Positions 17,766 to 25,519 of a stretch of 64,000 nt of DNA are shown here, piece after piece. How positions within the stretch are numbered: position 1 is the stretch's first letter; each line of letters starts with the position of its first letter. The DNA comes from Pedobacter puniceum. GTDB lineage: Bacteria > Bacteroidota > Bacteroidia > Sphingobacteriales > Sphingobacteriaceae. A program made the position numbers and the translations under genes. Below the pieces are notes generated by a model. The model was not told the DNA's origin, made no database searches, and saw only the letters and a list, made by a program, of their open reading frames with translations. The stretch lies in assembly GCF_009674685.1 (NCBI RefSeq), contig NZ_WKJI01000002.1:186001-250000 (forward strand). Direction: 5' to 3'.

Positions 17766-19044
17766 ATACTATTCTAAAAATTGTTCCTTTCTTATCTTCA
17801 CTTATGTATAAAGAACCATCTGGCCCTTGTGCTAAACCACAAGGACGATACTTTGCTTGGCTAGTAGAAGTAATGTTTTCTGTACCTGCAAAATTGTTGG
17901 CGAAAATTTCCCATTCGCCAGAAGGTTTACCATTTTTAAAAGGTACAAAAGCTACAAAAAAGCCTTCTTGCTTTAACGGAGCTCTATTCCAAGAACCATG
18001 AAAAGCTACAAAAGCTCCATTTTTATACCTTTCAGGAAACTGGTTACCTGTATAAAACAGTAGTGCATTTGGCGCTAGATGCGCCGGAAAAGCTACTACA
18101 GGATCAATAAAAGAAGGGTCGGCTTCCTTTTTACCATCGCCACCGTATTCTGGTGCTAAAATTTTCTTTTTTTGGATTGGATCGTAATAGCTATATGGCC
18201 ATCCGGCATTATCACCCTTTTTTATCATAAACATACATTCTGCAGGTAATTCTGCATTTGCTTTATCATCATATAAATCAGGAAAAATACTACTTAAGTT
18301 ATCTCTGCCATGTTGCATCACAAATAAGGTGTTGTTTTCTGGATTCCAATCTAAACCCATCACATTACGCAAACCTGTTGCATATCTTACACCTTCTTTG
18401 TAAGATTGATTTAACTTATCTGCTTTAAATTGCCATATCCCCCCAGCAGAATCTAAAGTTGGGCAATTAGGAATACCCATAGAGCCTTTTGCCCTGTTCT
18501 GGTACTGACAAGAGTTTGATGGCGAACCTATGTTTACATAAATATTGTTATTGTTATCTAAAACTATAGATTTTGTGTTGTGCTGCCTTTTATTAATTAA
18601 GCCAGTTACTAACTTTTCAGGCTTATCTGGTGTAATCACCTCGTAATTATGGTTAAGTTGATATCTAAAAACCTCTTCGTCTGAACTGGCATACAAATAA
18701 TTATTTTTCAAAAAAATTCCAGTTCCAATATAATCTCCAAAACCAATTTGCTCATCAACTTTGCCATCGCCATTATTATCTTTTAAGTGATATATGGTTT
18801 TTTCATTTAAAGCCTTACTTAGCTTTACATAAATATCGCCTTTAGGGGTTACAGTTAAATGTCTAGCTTTCCCTAAATTTTCTGCAACTATTAATGCCCC
18901 AAAACCTTTAGGCAAAACTAGTCCAGCGTTATCCTGATCAGGCGATACTTTTACAGGCTTTAATGATTTAGGGTTATCACTTTTAAAAGAAGAGAAGATT
19001 ATAATACCAATGATTTGTACGATAAGAAATGTATAGCGCTTCAT
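17752..19044 (-). CDS. PQQ-dependent sugar dehydrogenase-like beta-propeller (sorbosone dehydrogenase family)
   Basis: A 430-residue exported protein (TFLIVQIIGIIIFSSF at the N-terminus). Propeller repeats typical of the soluble glucose/sorbosone dehydrogenase family are seen: GFGALIVAENLGKARHLTVTP, RYATGLRNVMGLDWNP, LFVMQHGRDNLS, KGDNAGWPYSYYD, FVAFHGSWNRAP and a closing GLAQGPDGSLYISED. Family members oxidise aldoses or aldosones using PQQ, although many Bacteroidota homologs have no proven cofactor. It is the first gene of the side-chain glycosidase operon and overlaps a cytochrome c gene by 14 bp. This suggests periplasmic oxidation of a sugar released by the glycosidases. No PQQ biosynthesis genes are in the window. 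Confidence 0.85.
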   Translation of the reverse strand: MKRYTFLIVQIIGIIIFSSFKSDNPKSLKPVKVSPDQDNAGLVLPKGFGALIVAENLGKARHLTVTPKGDIYVKLSKALNEKTIYHLKDNNGDGKVDEQIGFGDYIGTGIFLKNNYLYASSDEEVFRYQLNHNYEVITPDKPEKLVTGLINKRQHNTKSIVLDNNNNIYVNIGSPSNSCQYQNRAKGSMGIPNCPTLDSAGGIWQFKADKLNQSYKEGVRYATGLRNVMGLDWNPENNTLFVMQHGRDNLSSIFPDLYDDKANAELPAECMFMIKKGDNAGWPYSYYDPIQKKKILAPEYGGDGKKEADPSFIDPVVAFPAHLAPNALLFYTGNQFPERYKNGAFVAFHGSWNRAPLKQEGFFVAFVPFKNGKPSGEWEIFANNFAGTENITSTSQAKYRPCGLAQGPDGSLYISEDKKGTIFRIVYDGK

Positions 19045-19130
19045 AATTTAACTATCAAATTAAGGCATACAGAAAACGTCTGACCGACCTTATTGTAAAA
19101 TTTAGAATTATATTAACTTAGGATGAATAA

Positions 19131-19138
19131 CAAAGCTA
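19131..19138 (-). promoter_or_regulatory. Putative -7 box (TAGCTTTG) for the side-chain glycosidase operon
   Basis: The complement reads TAGCTTTG, an exact match to the Bacteroidota TAnnTTTG consensus. It would place the transcript start roughly 80 nt before the dehydrogenase ATG at 19044. No clear TTTG -33 element at ideal distance was found, so this is a consensus match only. Confidence 0.45.
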
Positions 19139-19268
19139 ACTTTTAAAGTAAACATATGGTTATGCTGAATTAGCAATTTATGCAGTACTATTGGCAACCT
19201 TATCTTTTTACAAGCTTTGTTGACGAAGAAAAATCAGTAAAAAACCCTTAAAAACACCCTTGTTTTTA

Positions 19269-19282
19269 CGAAATCGATTTCG
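19269..19282. promoter_or_regulatory. Perfect 14-bp palindrome, possible operator
   Basis: CGAAATCGATTTCG is its own reverse complement. It stands alone in the divergent region, about 225 bp before the operon start on one side and 198 bp before the araC-type gene on the other. A central CG pair flanked by A/T arms is typical of LacI/GntR-like sites. It lacks the CCGG centre of the four-copy motif, so I treat it as a separate site. Confidence 0.4.
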
Positions 19283-19479
19283 ATTAATAATAAGAAAATA
19301 TATTTTTAAAAAAGAACTTATATTAACTAAAAGTGTTTTTAAATATTAATTTTAAAATATAATTATAAAAAAGTAAATTATATTTAATTATCAAGAATCA
19401 ATTCCTACGTCACAACCCTAGTAAGCATTGATTGTAGAGCCTTGTTGGTTTATAATTGCATTAACCAAAAATTAAACCA

Positions 19480-20373
19480 ATGAAACCACAACTTTTAAAA
19501 GTGACCTCCGGTCCTGTACACTCATTTAGTGTGAGGCAAGACTTAGTCCCAAACATCAACAACAGATGGCACTATCATCCAGAATTAGAGCTTATTCATT
19601 TTAGAGCTGGCAAAGGAACTCAATTTATCGGCGACAGCATTAAAAGGTTTGGTCCTGGAGATATTGTATTGGTAGGTTCTAATTTACCACATTATTGGAG
19701 GTATGATGATTTGTACTCTCATGAAAGCCCTAAGTTAACGGCTGAATCTAGAGTTGTACATTTTAATGAAAATTTCTGGGGCGAAGCTTTTTTAAATCTT
19801 CCTGAAAATAAAATCTTCAGGACCTTATTTGAGAAAGCTAAAAGAGGTATACAAATTAAAGGGAAAACAAGGGTTAAAGTGGCCGAGTGTTTAGAAAAAT
19901 TATTATATACAGAGGGTCCAGAAAGAATCATGATTTTGATGGAAACACTTTTAACCATAGCGCAGTCTCAGCAAATTAGTCTTTTATCATCTATAGGCTA
20001 TAATAACGAGCTTGAAGAGAATGAAAATGATAGAATGACTTTAATTTATGAATATACATTAGCTAATTTCCGTAAGAAAATACAATTAGAAGAAATTGCA
20101 GAAATAGCACACATTAGCCCTAATTCTTTTTGTAGATATTTTAAATCAAGAACAAGAAAAACCTATTCGCAATTCTTGCTTGAAATAAAAGTGGGACAAG
20201 CATGTAAATTACTGATGGAAAATAACCTTTCTATTAAAGAGCTATGTTACGAAAGTGGCTTTAATAATTTTGCAAGCTTCCATAAATATTTTAAACAAAT
20301 AACAGGGCTTAGTCCGTTAAGCTATAAAAAGGAATTTAACCAAACCAGTTATAATTCTTTGCAGAAAAACTAA
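19480..20373 (+). CDS. AraC-family transcriptional regulator with N-terminal cupin domain
   Basis: A 297-residue cytoplasmic protein. Residues about 20-95 form a cupin sensor (NNRWHYHPELELIHF, FGPGDIVLVGSNLPHYWR). Residues about 185-290 form the double helix-turn-helix of AraC/XylS proteins (LEEIAEIAHISPNSFCRYFK and IKELCYESGFNNFASFHKYF followed by the family ending GLSPLSYKKEF). It is divergent from the glycosidase operon and 88 bp upstream of the PL7-like gene, with a terminator-like hairpin between them. It is the best candidate for regulating the side-chain operon, by sensing a released sugar. The effector is unknown. Confidence 0.93.
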   Translation: MKPQLLKVTSGPVHSFSVRQDLVPNINNRWHYHPELELIHFRAGKGTQFIGDSIKRFGPGDIVLVGSNLPHYWRYDDLYSHESPKLTAESRVVHFNENFWGEAFLNLPENKIFRTLFEKAKRGIQIKGKTRVKVAECLEKLLYTEGPERIMILMETLLTIAQSQQISLLSSIGYNNELEENENDRMTLIYEYTLANFRKKIQLEEIAEIAHISPNSFCRYFKSRTRKTYSQFLLEIKVGQACKLLMENNLSIKELCYESGFNNFASFHKYFKQITGLSPLSYKKEFNQTSYNSLQKN

Positions 20374-20417
20374 GCATCATTACCCTACATCAATTTTTCA
20401 AACTAAGTAAAACAATC

Positions 20418-20440
20418 AAAAGCCCTTTAATGGGCTTTTT
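20418..20440 (+). terminator. Rho-independent terminator after the AraC gene
   Basis: AAAAGCCC at 20418-20425 pairs with GGGCTTTT at 20432-20439 across a short loop, followed by a T run. It lies 45 bp after the regulator stop and just before the PL7-like gene, so that gene probably has its own promoter or depends on read-through. Confidence 0.75.
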
Positions 20441-20461
20441 GTTCATCCAACAATTATAAAA

Positions 20462-21244
20462 ATGAAAAAAACATTATTATTCTTAACATTTATTACGCTA
20501 AGCGGCCTAAGTGTTTCTGCCCAAATAGGTAAAAACTGGACTGAAGTTACCAAAAGAGAAGAAGGCCGATTTAAGATACAATTAGAGAATTTCAAAAAAC
20601 CATCAGGAGATAATACTCCTTTTAGCTGGCCTAGAACTACCGCTTTCGCTGATAAAGACGGTAAAGAATTGCCTACATTAAGTGCAGATGTTACCACCCA
20701 TTATCATTGGAACCCAGCATTAAACACACATACTTTCACTTTGGTTAAGTTCCCTGGTAATAGATCCGAGATTAGAATTCATGATAATTACAGAACAGGC
20801 TCAAGACAATTTGAAGGCTATATTACCATGAATGATAAACTAGACAAACAAGCAGTTTTCCAGCTTTTTGGTAGTGCAGAAGGGGCTACACAAATGCAAA
20901 TTAGGGGTTTTGGAAACCGTAATGGTGGTTCTTTAGAAGTAACCTTTGATACCAAAATGCCTTCATCTGGTAATAAAGTAATTGCAACTAACATCAATAA
21001 TAAAGAAGTAAGGATAAATGTTATCCATTTACAAGAGGATGTTGGTGATGCCGTAATTGTTTATGTTGATGGCGTAGAAAAGTTTAGATTTAAAGACGGC
21101 GAAACCTTAAAAGATGGCAAAGAATTCATGAATTACATGAAGTTTGGTGTGTATGGTAGAGAGCAAGACGGCGAATTTGATGGTGTTACCAATATGCAAA
21201 CCAAATGGAGAAATGTGAGATTATGGGAAGGTGGACAACCGTAA
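20462..21244 (+). CDS. Secreted PL7-like (alginate lyase-2 superfamily) jelly-roll protein
   Basis: A 260-residue secreted protein (LLFLTFITLSGLSVSAQ). The concanavalin-like jelly roll carries RSEIRIHDNYRTG near residue 100, resembling the PL7 R-S/T-E-L-R motif, and YMKFGVYGREQDG near 223, resembling the YxKxGxY motif. The family's catalytic Gln-x-His segment is not seen: the matching strand reads AVFQLFGSAEG. So the fold assignment is reasonable but activity on alginate or polyuronate is doubtful. It might be a binding protein or a lyase with another mechanism. It follows the AraC gene after a hairpin and precedes an unrelated housekeeping gene. Confidence 0.65.
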   Translation: MKKTLLFLTFITLSGLSVSAQIGKNWTEVTKREEGRFKIQLENFKKPSGDNTPFSWPRTTAFADKDGKELPTLSADVTTHYHWNPALNTHTFTLVKFPGNRSEIRIHDNYRTGSRQFEGYITMNDKLDKQAVFQLFGSAEGATQMQIRGFGNRNGGSLEVTFDTKMPSSGNKVIATNINNKEVRINVIHLQEDVGDAVIVYVDGVEKFRFKDGETLKDGKEFMNYMKFGVYGREQDGEFDGVTNMQTKWRNVRLWEGGQP

Positions 21245-21327
21245 ACCTTTGCTAGAACGATATCCTCACAAATAATAAGGATAAATCATATTAAATCATC
21301 ATTTTTGCGTTTTAATTGAGCTAGCAA

Positions 21328-22281
21328 ATGCTAACAACAGATATAAGCAAGGCAAAAGAAGCGCTTGAGAATGATGATTTAATTGCTATCCCTACTGAAA
21401 CAGTTTACGGTTTGGCCGGAAATGCTTTTAGTGATAGTGCTGTAAAGAAAATATTTGATTTAAAGCAAAGGCCACATTATAATCCCTTAATTGTTCATAT
21501 TCCATCAGTAGACTTCTTAAATAAAGTTGCTAAAGATATACCTCCTATAGCTTTAACATTAGCTCAACATTTTTGGCCAGGACCATTAACCTTAGTCTTA
21601 AAAAAGCAGCCAACAGTACCAGATATGGTTACTGCAGGTAAAGATACAGTGGCTGTTAGGATGCCAGACCATGCTTTAACCTTAGCTTTATTAAAAGAAT
21701 TAGATTTTCCTTTGGCAGCACCTAGCGCCAATCCGTTTGGATGTATTAGTCCTTCTACGGCCGAACATGTTTATAACTATTTTCATGATACTTTACCTGT
21801 AATTTTAGACGGAGGCCCCTGCCAGAAAGGAATAGAATCTACCATTATTGGGTTTGAAAACAATGAGCCTATCCTTTACCGCCACGGATCTTTAGCTATA
21901 GAAGATATAGAAAACCTAATTGGACCAGTTAAAACCAACACGCTTAATAATGCTAACCCACAAGCGCCCGGAATGCTTTCTAAGCATTATGCACCCAAAA
22001 CAAGAACCTATTTAACTGATGATATTTACAAATCACTTGCAGAATTTGAAGGAAAAAGAATAGGTGTTATGATGTTTAGGGATAAAGTAACCGGTAAAGA
22101 TATTGTACATCAAGAAGTATTATCTTTAAATGGAGATATGAAAGAAGCTGCAAGGAATCTATATAAAGCCATGCATATTTTAGACCATCAAGAACTTGAT
22201 GTGATTATAGTAGAAAAATTCCCTGATATTAACCTGGGAATAACCATAAATGACAGGTTAAACCGGGCTACAAAACTTTAA
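21328..22281 (+). CDS. L-threonylcarbamoyladenylate synthase, Sua5/YwlC type
   Basis: A 317-residue cytoplasmic protein. Residues about 1-200 are the YrdC/TsaC domain with IPTETVYGLAGNAF, KIFDLKQRPHYNPLIVH, WPGPLTLVL, VAVRMPDH and PLAAPSANPFGCISPSTAEHV. Residues about 210-317 are the Sua5 C-terminal domain after the linker APGMLSKHYAP. The enzyme makes threonylcarbamoyl-AMP from threonine, bicarbonate and ATP for tRNA t6A37 modification. It is a housekeeping gene, convergent with the uxaA operon and separated from it by a hairpin, and unrelated to pectin use. Confidence 0.96.
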   Translation: MLTTDISKAKEALENDDLIAIPTETVYGLAGNAFSDSAVKKIFDLKQRPHYNPLIVHIPSVDFLNKVAKDIPPIALTLAQHFWPGPLTLVLKKQPTVPDMVTAGKDTVAVRMPDHALTLALLKELDFPLAAPSANPFGCISPSTAEHVYNYFHDTLPVILDGGPCQKGIESTIIGFENNEPILYRHGSLAIEDIENLIGPVKTNTLNNANPQAPGMLSKHYAPKTRTYLTDDIYKSLAEFEGKRIGVMMFRDKVTGKDIVHQEVLSLNGDMKEAARNLYKAMHILDHQELDVIIVEKFPDINLGITINDRLNRATKL

Positions 22282-22282
22282 T

Positions 22283-22315
22283 AAAAAAGCCGGAATGCAT
22301 TTGCATAACCGGCTT
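22283..22315 (-). terminator. Terminator between convergent Sua5 and uxaA genes
   Basis: AAGCCGG at 22287-22293 pairs with CCGGCTT at 22309-22315, and an inner ATGCA/TGCAT pair extends the stem. On the minus strand the stem is followed by a run of T, so it mainly ends the uxaA operon. It may also stop the plus-strand gene, whose stop codon is adjacent. Confidence 0.8.
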
Positions 22316-22338
22316 CCCTCTCCATTTAATTATAATTT

Positions 22339-23991
22339 CTATAAAGAAACACCACGTTTCCAAGGAATAAAATCATCCTGACCGTGTTTTACAGCGCAAA
22401 CTTCAATTTCACCGCTGGCAACTGCAATTACATAATCTAAAATTCTTGCTCCGGCTTCTTCAATAGTTTCTTCGCCTTCGATAACCGTACCTGTATTGAT
22501 ATCAATAATATCGCTCATACGGTTATATAAAGTGGTATTGCTTGATAATTTTACAACTGGCACAATTGGGTTTCCGGTTGGAGTACCTAAACCAGTGGTA
22601 AACAAGACCACATTGGCGCCCGAGCCAACTTCTGCCGTTGTACTTTCTACATCATTACCTGGTGTACAAAGTAAATTGAGACCTGGCTTTGTTACCTTTT
22701 CAGGATAATCTAGCACCTCTACTACGGGTGATGTACCACCTTTTTTAGCTGCACCGGCAGATTTAATAGCATCGGTTATTAGACCATCTTTGATATTTCC
22801 TGGAGATGGATTCATATCAAAACCAGAGCCTGCTTCTTCTGCTCTTTTTTCGTAAGTACGCATCAGGTTAGAGAAGCGCTCTGCTTGTTCTACCGTAGTA
22901 CATCTATCGCTTAAGTTTTGCTCTACGCCGCAAAGCTCAGGAAACTCTGCTAAAATTACTGTACCACCTAAAGCAACTAATAAATCAGAAGTATAGCCTA
23001 TAGCCGGATTTGCAGAAATACCAGAAAAACCATCAGAACCACCGCACTCTAAACCTATAGTAATTTTACTTAGCGGAGCTGGTTGACGTGTACACTCGTT
23101 GGCTTTAGCTAAACCTGCTAAAGTTTGTTTGATAGCCCAAGAAAGCATATCAGCTTCAGTTCCAATTTTTTGTTGCTCTAAAATGTATAAAGGTTTAGAA
23201 AAATTAGGGTCTCTTTTAGCAATTTCCGACTGTAAAATAGATACCTGAGCGTTTTGGCATCCTAAACTTAAAACAGTTGCGCCAGCACAATTTGGATGCG
23301 TTATATATCCGGCTAAAAGACCGCATAAAGTTTCTGAATCTTGCCTGATACCGCCACAACCGCCTTCGTGTTTTAAGAATTTAATACCGTCTACGTTAGG
23401 AAAAACACGCTCAGTTTTCTGATGAGTTTCTTCTACAAAAACTTCGGCCTGTAAAAGCTCATCTGTTTTTGCTCCGTTTTTATAAAGAGCTATCAGTTGC
23501 TCTGCTTGTGATTGATAGTTGTTTTTCCTTTTGTAACCTAAGCTTCCGGTTAAGGTTTCTTGTAGCACATCAATATTTCTGTTTTCGCAAAAAACCATCG
23601 GGATAACCAACCAATAATTTGCTGTACCTACGCTACCATCTTCGCGGTGGAACCCCATGAAAGTACGATTTTGCCATGCAGAAACATCGGGTTTAACCCA
23701 ATCTGTTTTACGCTCTCCGGTTTCAAAACCTAAAGCAGCATGCTTAAGATTCGAAGTGGTTATAACGTTTCCTCTTTTCAAATCTGTTTGTGCTTTACCA
23801 ACCAAAACACCATACATGATAACCTCTTCTCCTGCTTTTAAATCAGTAGTAAGAAATTTATGTTTGGCCTGTACATCGTCTAAAACGGTATAATTTTCAT
23901 TTTGGTAGCTTAATTGTTCGCCTGCTTTAATATCAGTTAAGGCAACAATTACATTATCATTTGGATGAACTTTTAAAATACGTTGTCTCAT
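22339..23991 (-). CDS. uxaA: Altronate dehydratase UxaA
   Basis: A 550-residue cytoplasmic enzyme. Residues about 1-95 form the SAF domain (HPNDNVIVALTDIKAGE) and the rest is the UxaA/GarD catalytic region, with MGFHREDGSVGTANYW, HEGGCGGIRQDSETLCG, LSLGCQNAQVS, LECGGSDGFSGISANP and FTTGLGTPTGNPIVP. It dehydrates D-altronate to 2-keto-3-deoxygluconate in galacturonate catabolism. The conserved Cys/Glu/His residues that hold the Fe2+ are present in these motifs. It follows uxaB by 2 bp and is the last gene of the unit opening with GH28 at 29167. Confidence 0.96.
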   Translation of the reverse strand: MRQRILKVHPNDNVIVALTDIKAGEQLSYQNENYTVLDDVQAKHKFLTTDLKAGEEVIMYGVLVGKAQTDLKRGNVITTSNLKHAALGFETGERKTDWVKPDVSAWQNRTFMGFHREDGSVGTANYWLVIPMVFCENRNIDVLQETLTGSLGYKRKNNYQSQAEQLIALYKNGAKTDELLQAEVFVEETHQKTERVFPNVDGIKFLKHEGGCGGIRQDSETLCGLLAGYITHPNCAGATVLSLGCQNAQVSILQSEIAKRDPNFSKPLYILEQQKIGTEADMLSWAIKQTLAGLAKANECTRQPAPLSKITIGLECGGSDGFSGISANPAIGYTSDLLVALGGTVILAEFPELCGVEQNLSDRCTTVEQAERFSNLMRTYEKRAEEAGSGFDMNPSPGNIKDGLITDAIKSAGAAKKGGTSPVVEVLDYPEKVTKPGLNLLCTPGNDVESTTAEVGSGANVVLFTTGLGTPTGNPIVPVVKLSSNTTLYNRMSDIIDINTGTVIEGEETIEEAGARILDYVIAVASGEIEVCAVKHGQDDFIPWKRGVSL

Positions 23992-23993
23992 GG

Positions 23994-25505
23994 TTATGCC
24001 TGTGCTTTACTGTTTTTAAATTGTTTCAATAAAGTACTTACTGATGATTTTTTTATTTCTTCGTAATACTTGTTAACTGCTTTTACAAAGCCCGGAAGCT
24101 CGGCTAAAGAATCTCCCCAGATGAAATTATCAGCTAGAATAGCTTCAACCTTTTTGTCTTGATGTTTTTGCAACATATCAATCACATAAGCGGCTTTATC
24201 ATCATTGATATGATATTTTACGCCGTTTAGCTCGCCATAAAATTTATCGCCTTCTTGCTTTCCTTCAATAAAACGAATGTATGCTGCAAAACCAAAAGCA
24301 ATTAATTGCGGTACATGTGTAAATTTCTTGTAGTGGTTTAACAATACTGGTACTACCCTCATCTTTAGTTTAGAGGTATAGTTCATACTAATACTTAACC
24401 ATTGGTGTTTGATGTGTGGGTTTCTGAACCTGTCTAAAACTTTATCGGCAAAATCATCTGTAACATCGCTTGTAACCTGATAAGGTATGGCAGGTGCTAT
24501 TTCTTCCTTCATTAAATCGGCAATGAAAGTTTCCATCTCCTCATTATCCATAGCTAATTTTACAGTCTCAAAACCGGCTAAGTAGGCTACCCCACAGCTG
24601 ATGGTGTGTGTACCGTTTAATAAACGTAATTTTAACTCGCGGTGTAGATTGATATCAGGAGTGATGACTACGCCTTTATCCGCCTCGGCAAAAGAAAGCT
24701 TTTGCTTTACTTTTTCATTGCCCTCTATAGCCCAAAGACTATAAACTTCAGACATGGTAAGTAAATTATCGGTGTAACCTAATTCTTGTTGTAGATTTTC
24801 TAAAGCGGCAGCATCAGGTTTACCGGGTACAATCCTATCTACTAAAGAATTACAAAATTGATTGCTGTTTTGCATCCAATTCATGAAATCTTGTGGTAAT
24901 TGGTTTTTCTTAGCTTGCTTTAAAAGGATGTCTTTTAACTTGGTGGCATTATCAGGAATAAGCTCCGTAGGAACAATAACTAAACCTCTGTCTTCTGCGC
25001 CATTAAATATTTTATAACGATGAAATAAAACGGCTAACAACTTTCCGGGGAAAGATACTGGAGGATGTGCATGAACATCGTCTTCTACCAATTGAATTCC
25101 TACTTCTGTAGTATTTGATATGATAACTTGAAGATGTGGTGAAGCAGCAAAATCTAAAACTTCTTGCCATTGTGTACCAGCCACTAAAACTTTACTTATA
25201 GAAGCATTGATGATATTTTCTTCTATTTTCTGTCCGTTTTCTATACCGCGTACACAAACGGTGTATAAAGAGTCTTGCTCATCAAATTCTTTGGTAGAAC
25301 CTGTATCGGTAGATTTAACCACTACAACTCGGCCATTAAAAATTCCTGCTTTATTGGCCTTATCTATATAATAATCTGGCAAACCGCGTAATAACACGCC
25401 GGTGCCAAATTGTAATACTTTAGCAGGTAAATCAAATATATCAGCATTTGGCTTACCTACCACTTGAGCGTTAATGTTTTTTAAATTGCTTTGTGATAAT
25501 TGCAT
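23994..25505 (-). CDS. uxaB: Tagaturonate reductase UxaB
   Basis: A 503-residue cytoplasmic dehydrogenase of the mannitol dehydrogenase/polyol family. The N-terminal Rossmann region has VLQFGTGVLLRGLPDYYI near residue 30 and the C-terminal helical domain has LRLLNGTHTISCGVAYLAG near 290, with the catalytic Lys/Asn/His region expected around LRLLNGTH. It reduces tagaturonate to D-altronate with NADH, the step between UxaC and UxaA. The next gene, uxaA, begins 2 bp after the stop. UxaC is encoded in a separate unit at 59480-60886, so the pathway is split over two operons. Confidence 0.95.
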   Translation of the reverse strand: MQLSQSNLKNINAQVVGKPNADIFDLPAKVLQFGTGVLLRGLPDYYIDKANKAGIFNGRVVVVKSTDTGSTKEFDEQDSLYTVCVRGIENGQKIEENIINASISKVLVAGTQWQEVLDFAASPHLQVIISNTTEVGIQLVEDDVHAHPPVSFPGKLLAVLFHRYKIFNGAEDRGLVIVPTELIPDNATKLKDILLKQAKKNQLPQDFMNWMQNSNQFCNSLVDRIVPGKPDAAALENLQQELGYTDNLLTMSEVYSLWAIEGNEKVKQKLSFAEADKGVVITPDINLHRELKLRLLNGTHTISCGVAYLAGFETVKLAMDNEEMETFIADLMKEEIAPAIPYQVTSDVTDDFADKVLDRFRNPHIKHQWLSISMNYTSKLKMRVVPVLLNHYKKFTHVPQLIAFGFAAYIRFIEGKQEGDKFYGELNGVKYHINDDKAAYVIDMLQKHQDKKVEAILADNFIWGDSLAELPGFVKAVNKYYEEIKKSSVSTLLKQFKNSKAQA

Positions 25506-25519
25506 TTTTGAGAGATTGT

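Larger units (their letters stand above)
19045..19479. other. Divergent intergenic region between side-chain operon and AraC regulator
   Basis: This 435-bp, very AT-rich stretch holds no plausible gene. On the minus strand, TAGCTTTG (complement of 19131-19138) matches the Bacteroidota TAnnTTTG box about 87 bp before the operon start. A perfect 14-bp palindrome CGAAATCGATTTCG lies at 19269-19282. On the plus strand, TATAATTG at 19451-19458 sits 21 bp before the AraC start. The conserved GCAATCGWTRCCGG motif found before four other units is absent, so this operon seems to be under different control. Confidence 0.55.

Noticed and set aside
19181-19204. TGCA-led stretch about 46 bp from the TAGCTTTG box, possible fifth operator
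   Set aside because: After TGCA it matches the core at only a few positions and lacks CCGG and any palindrome.
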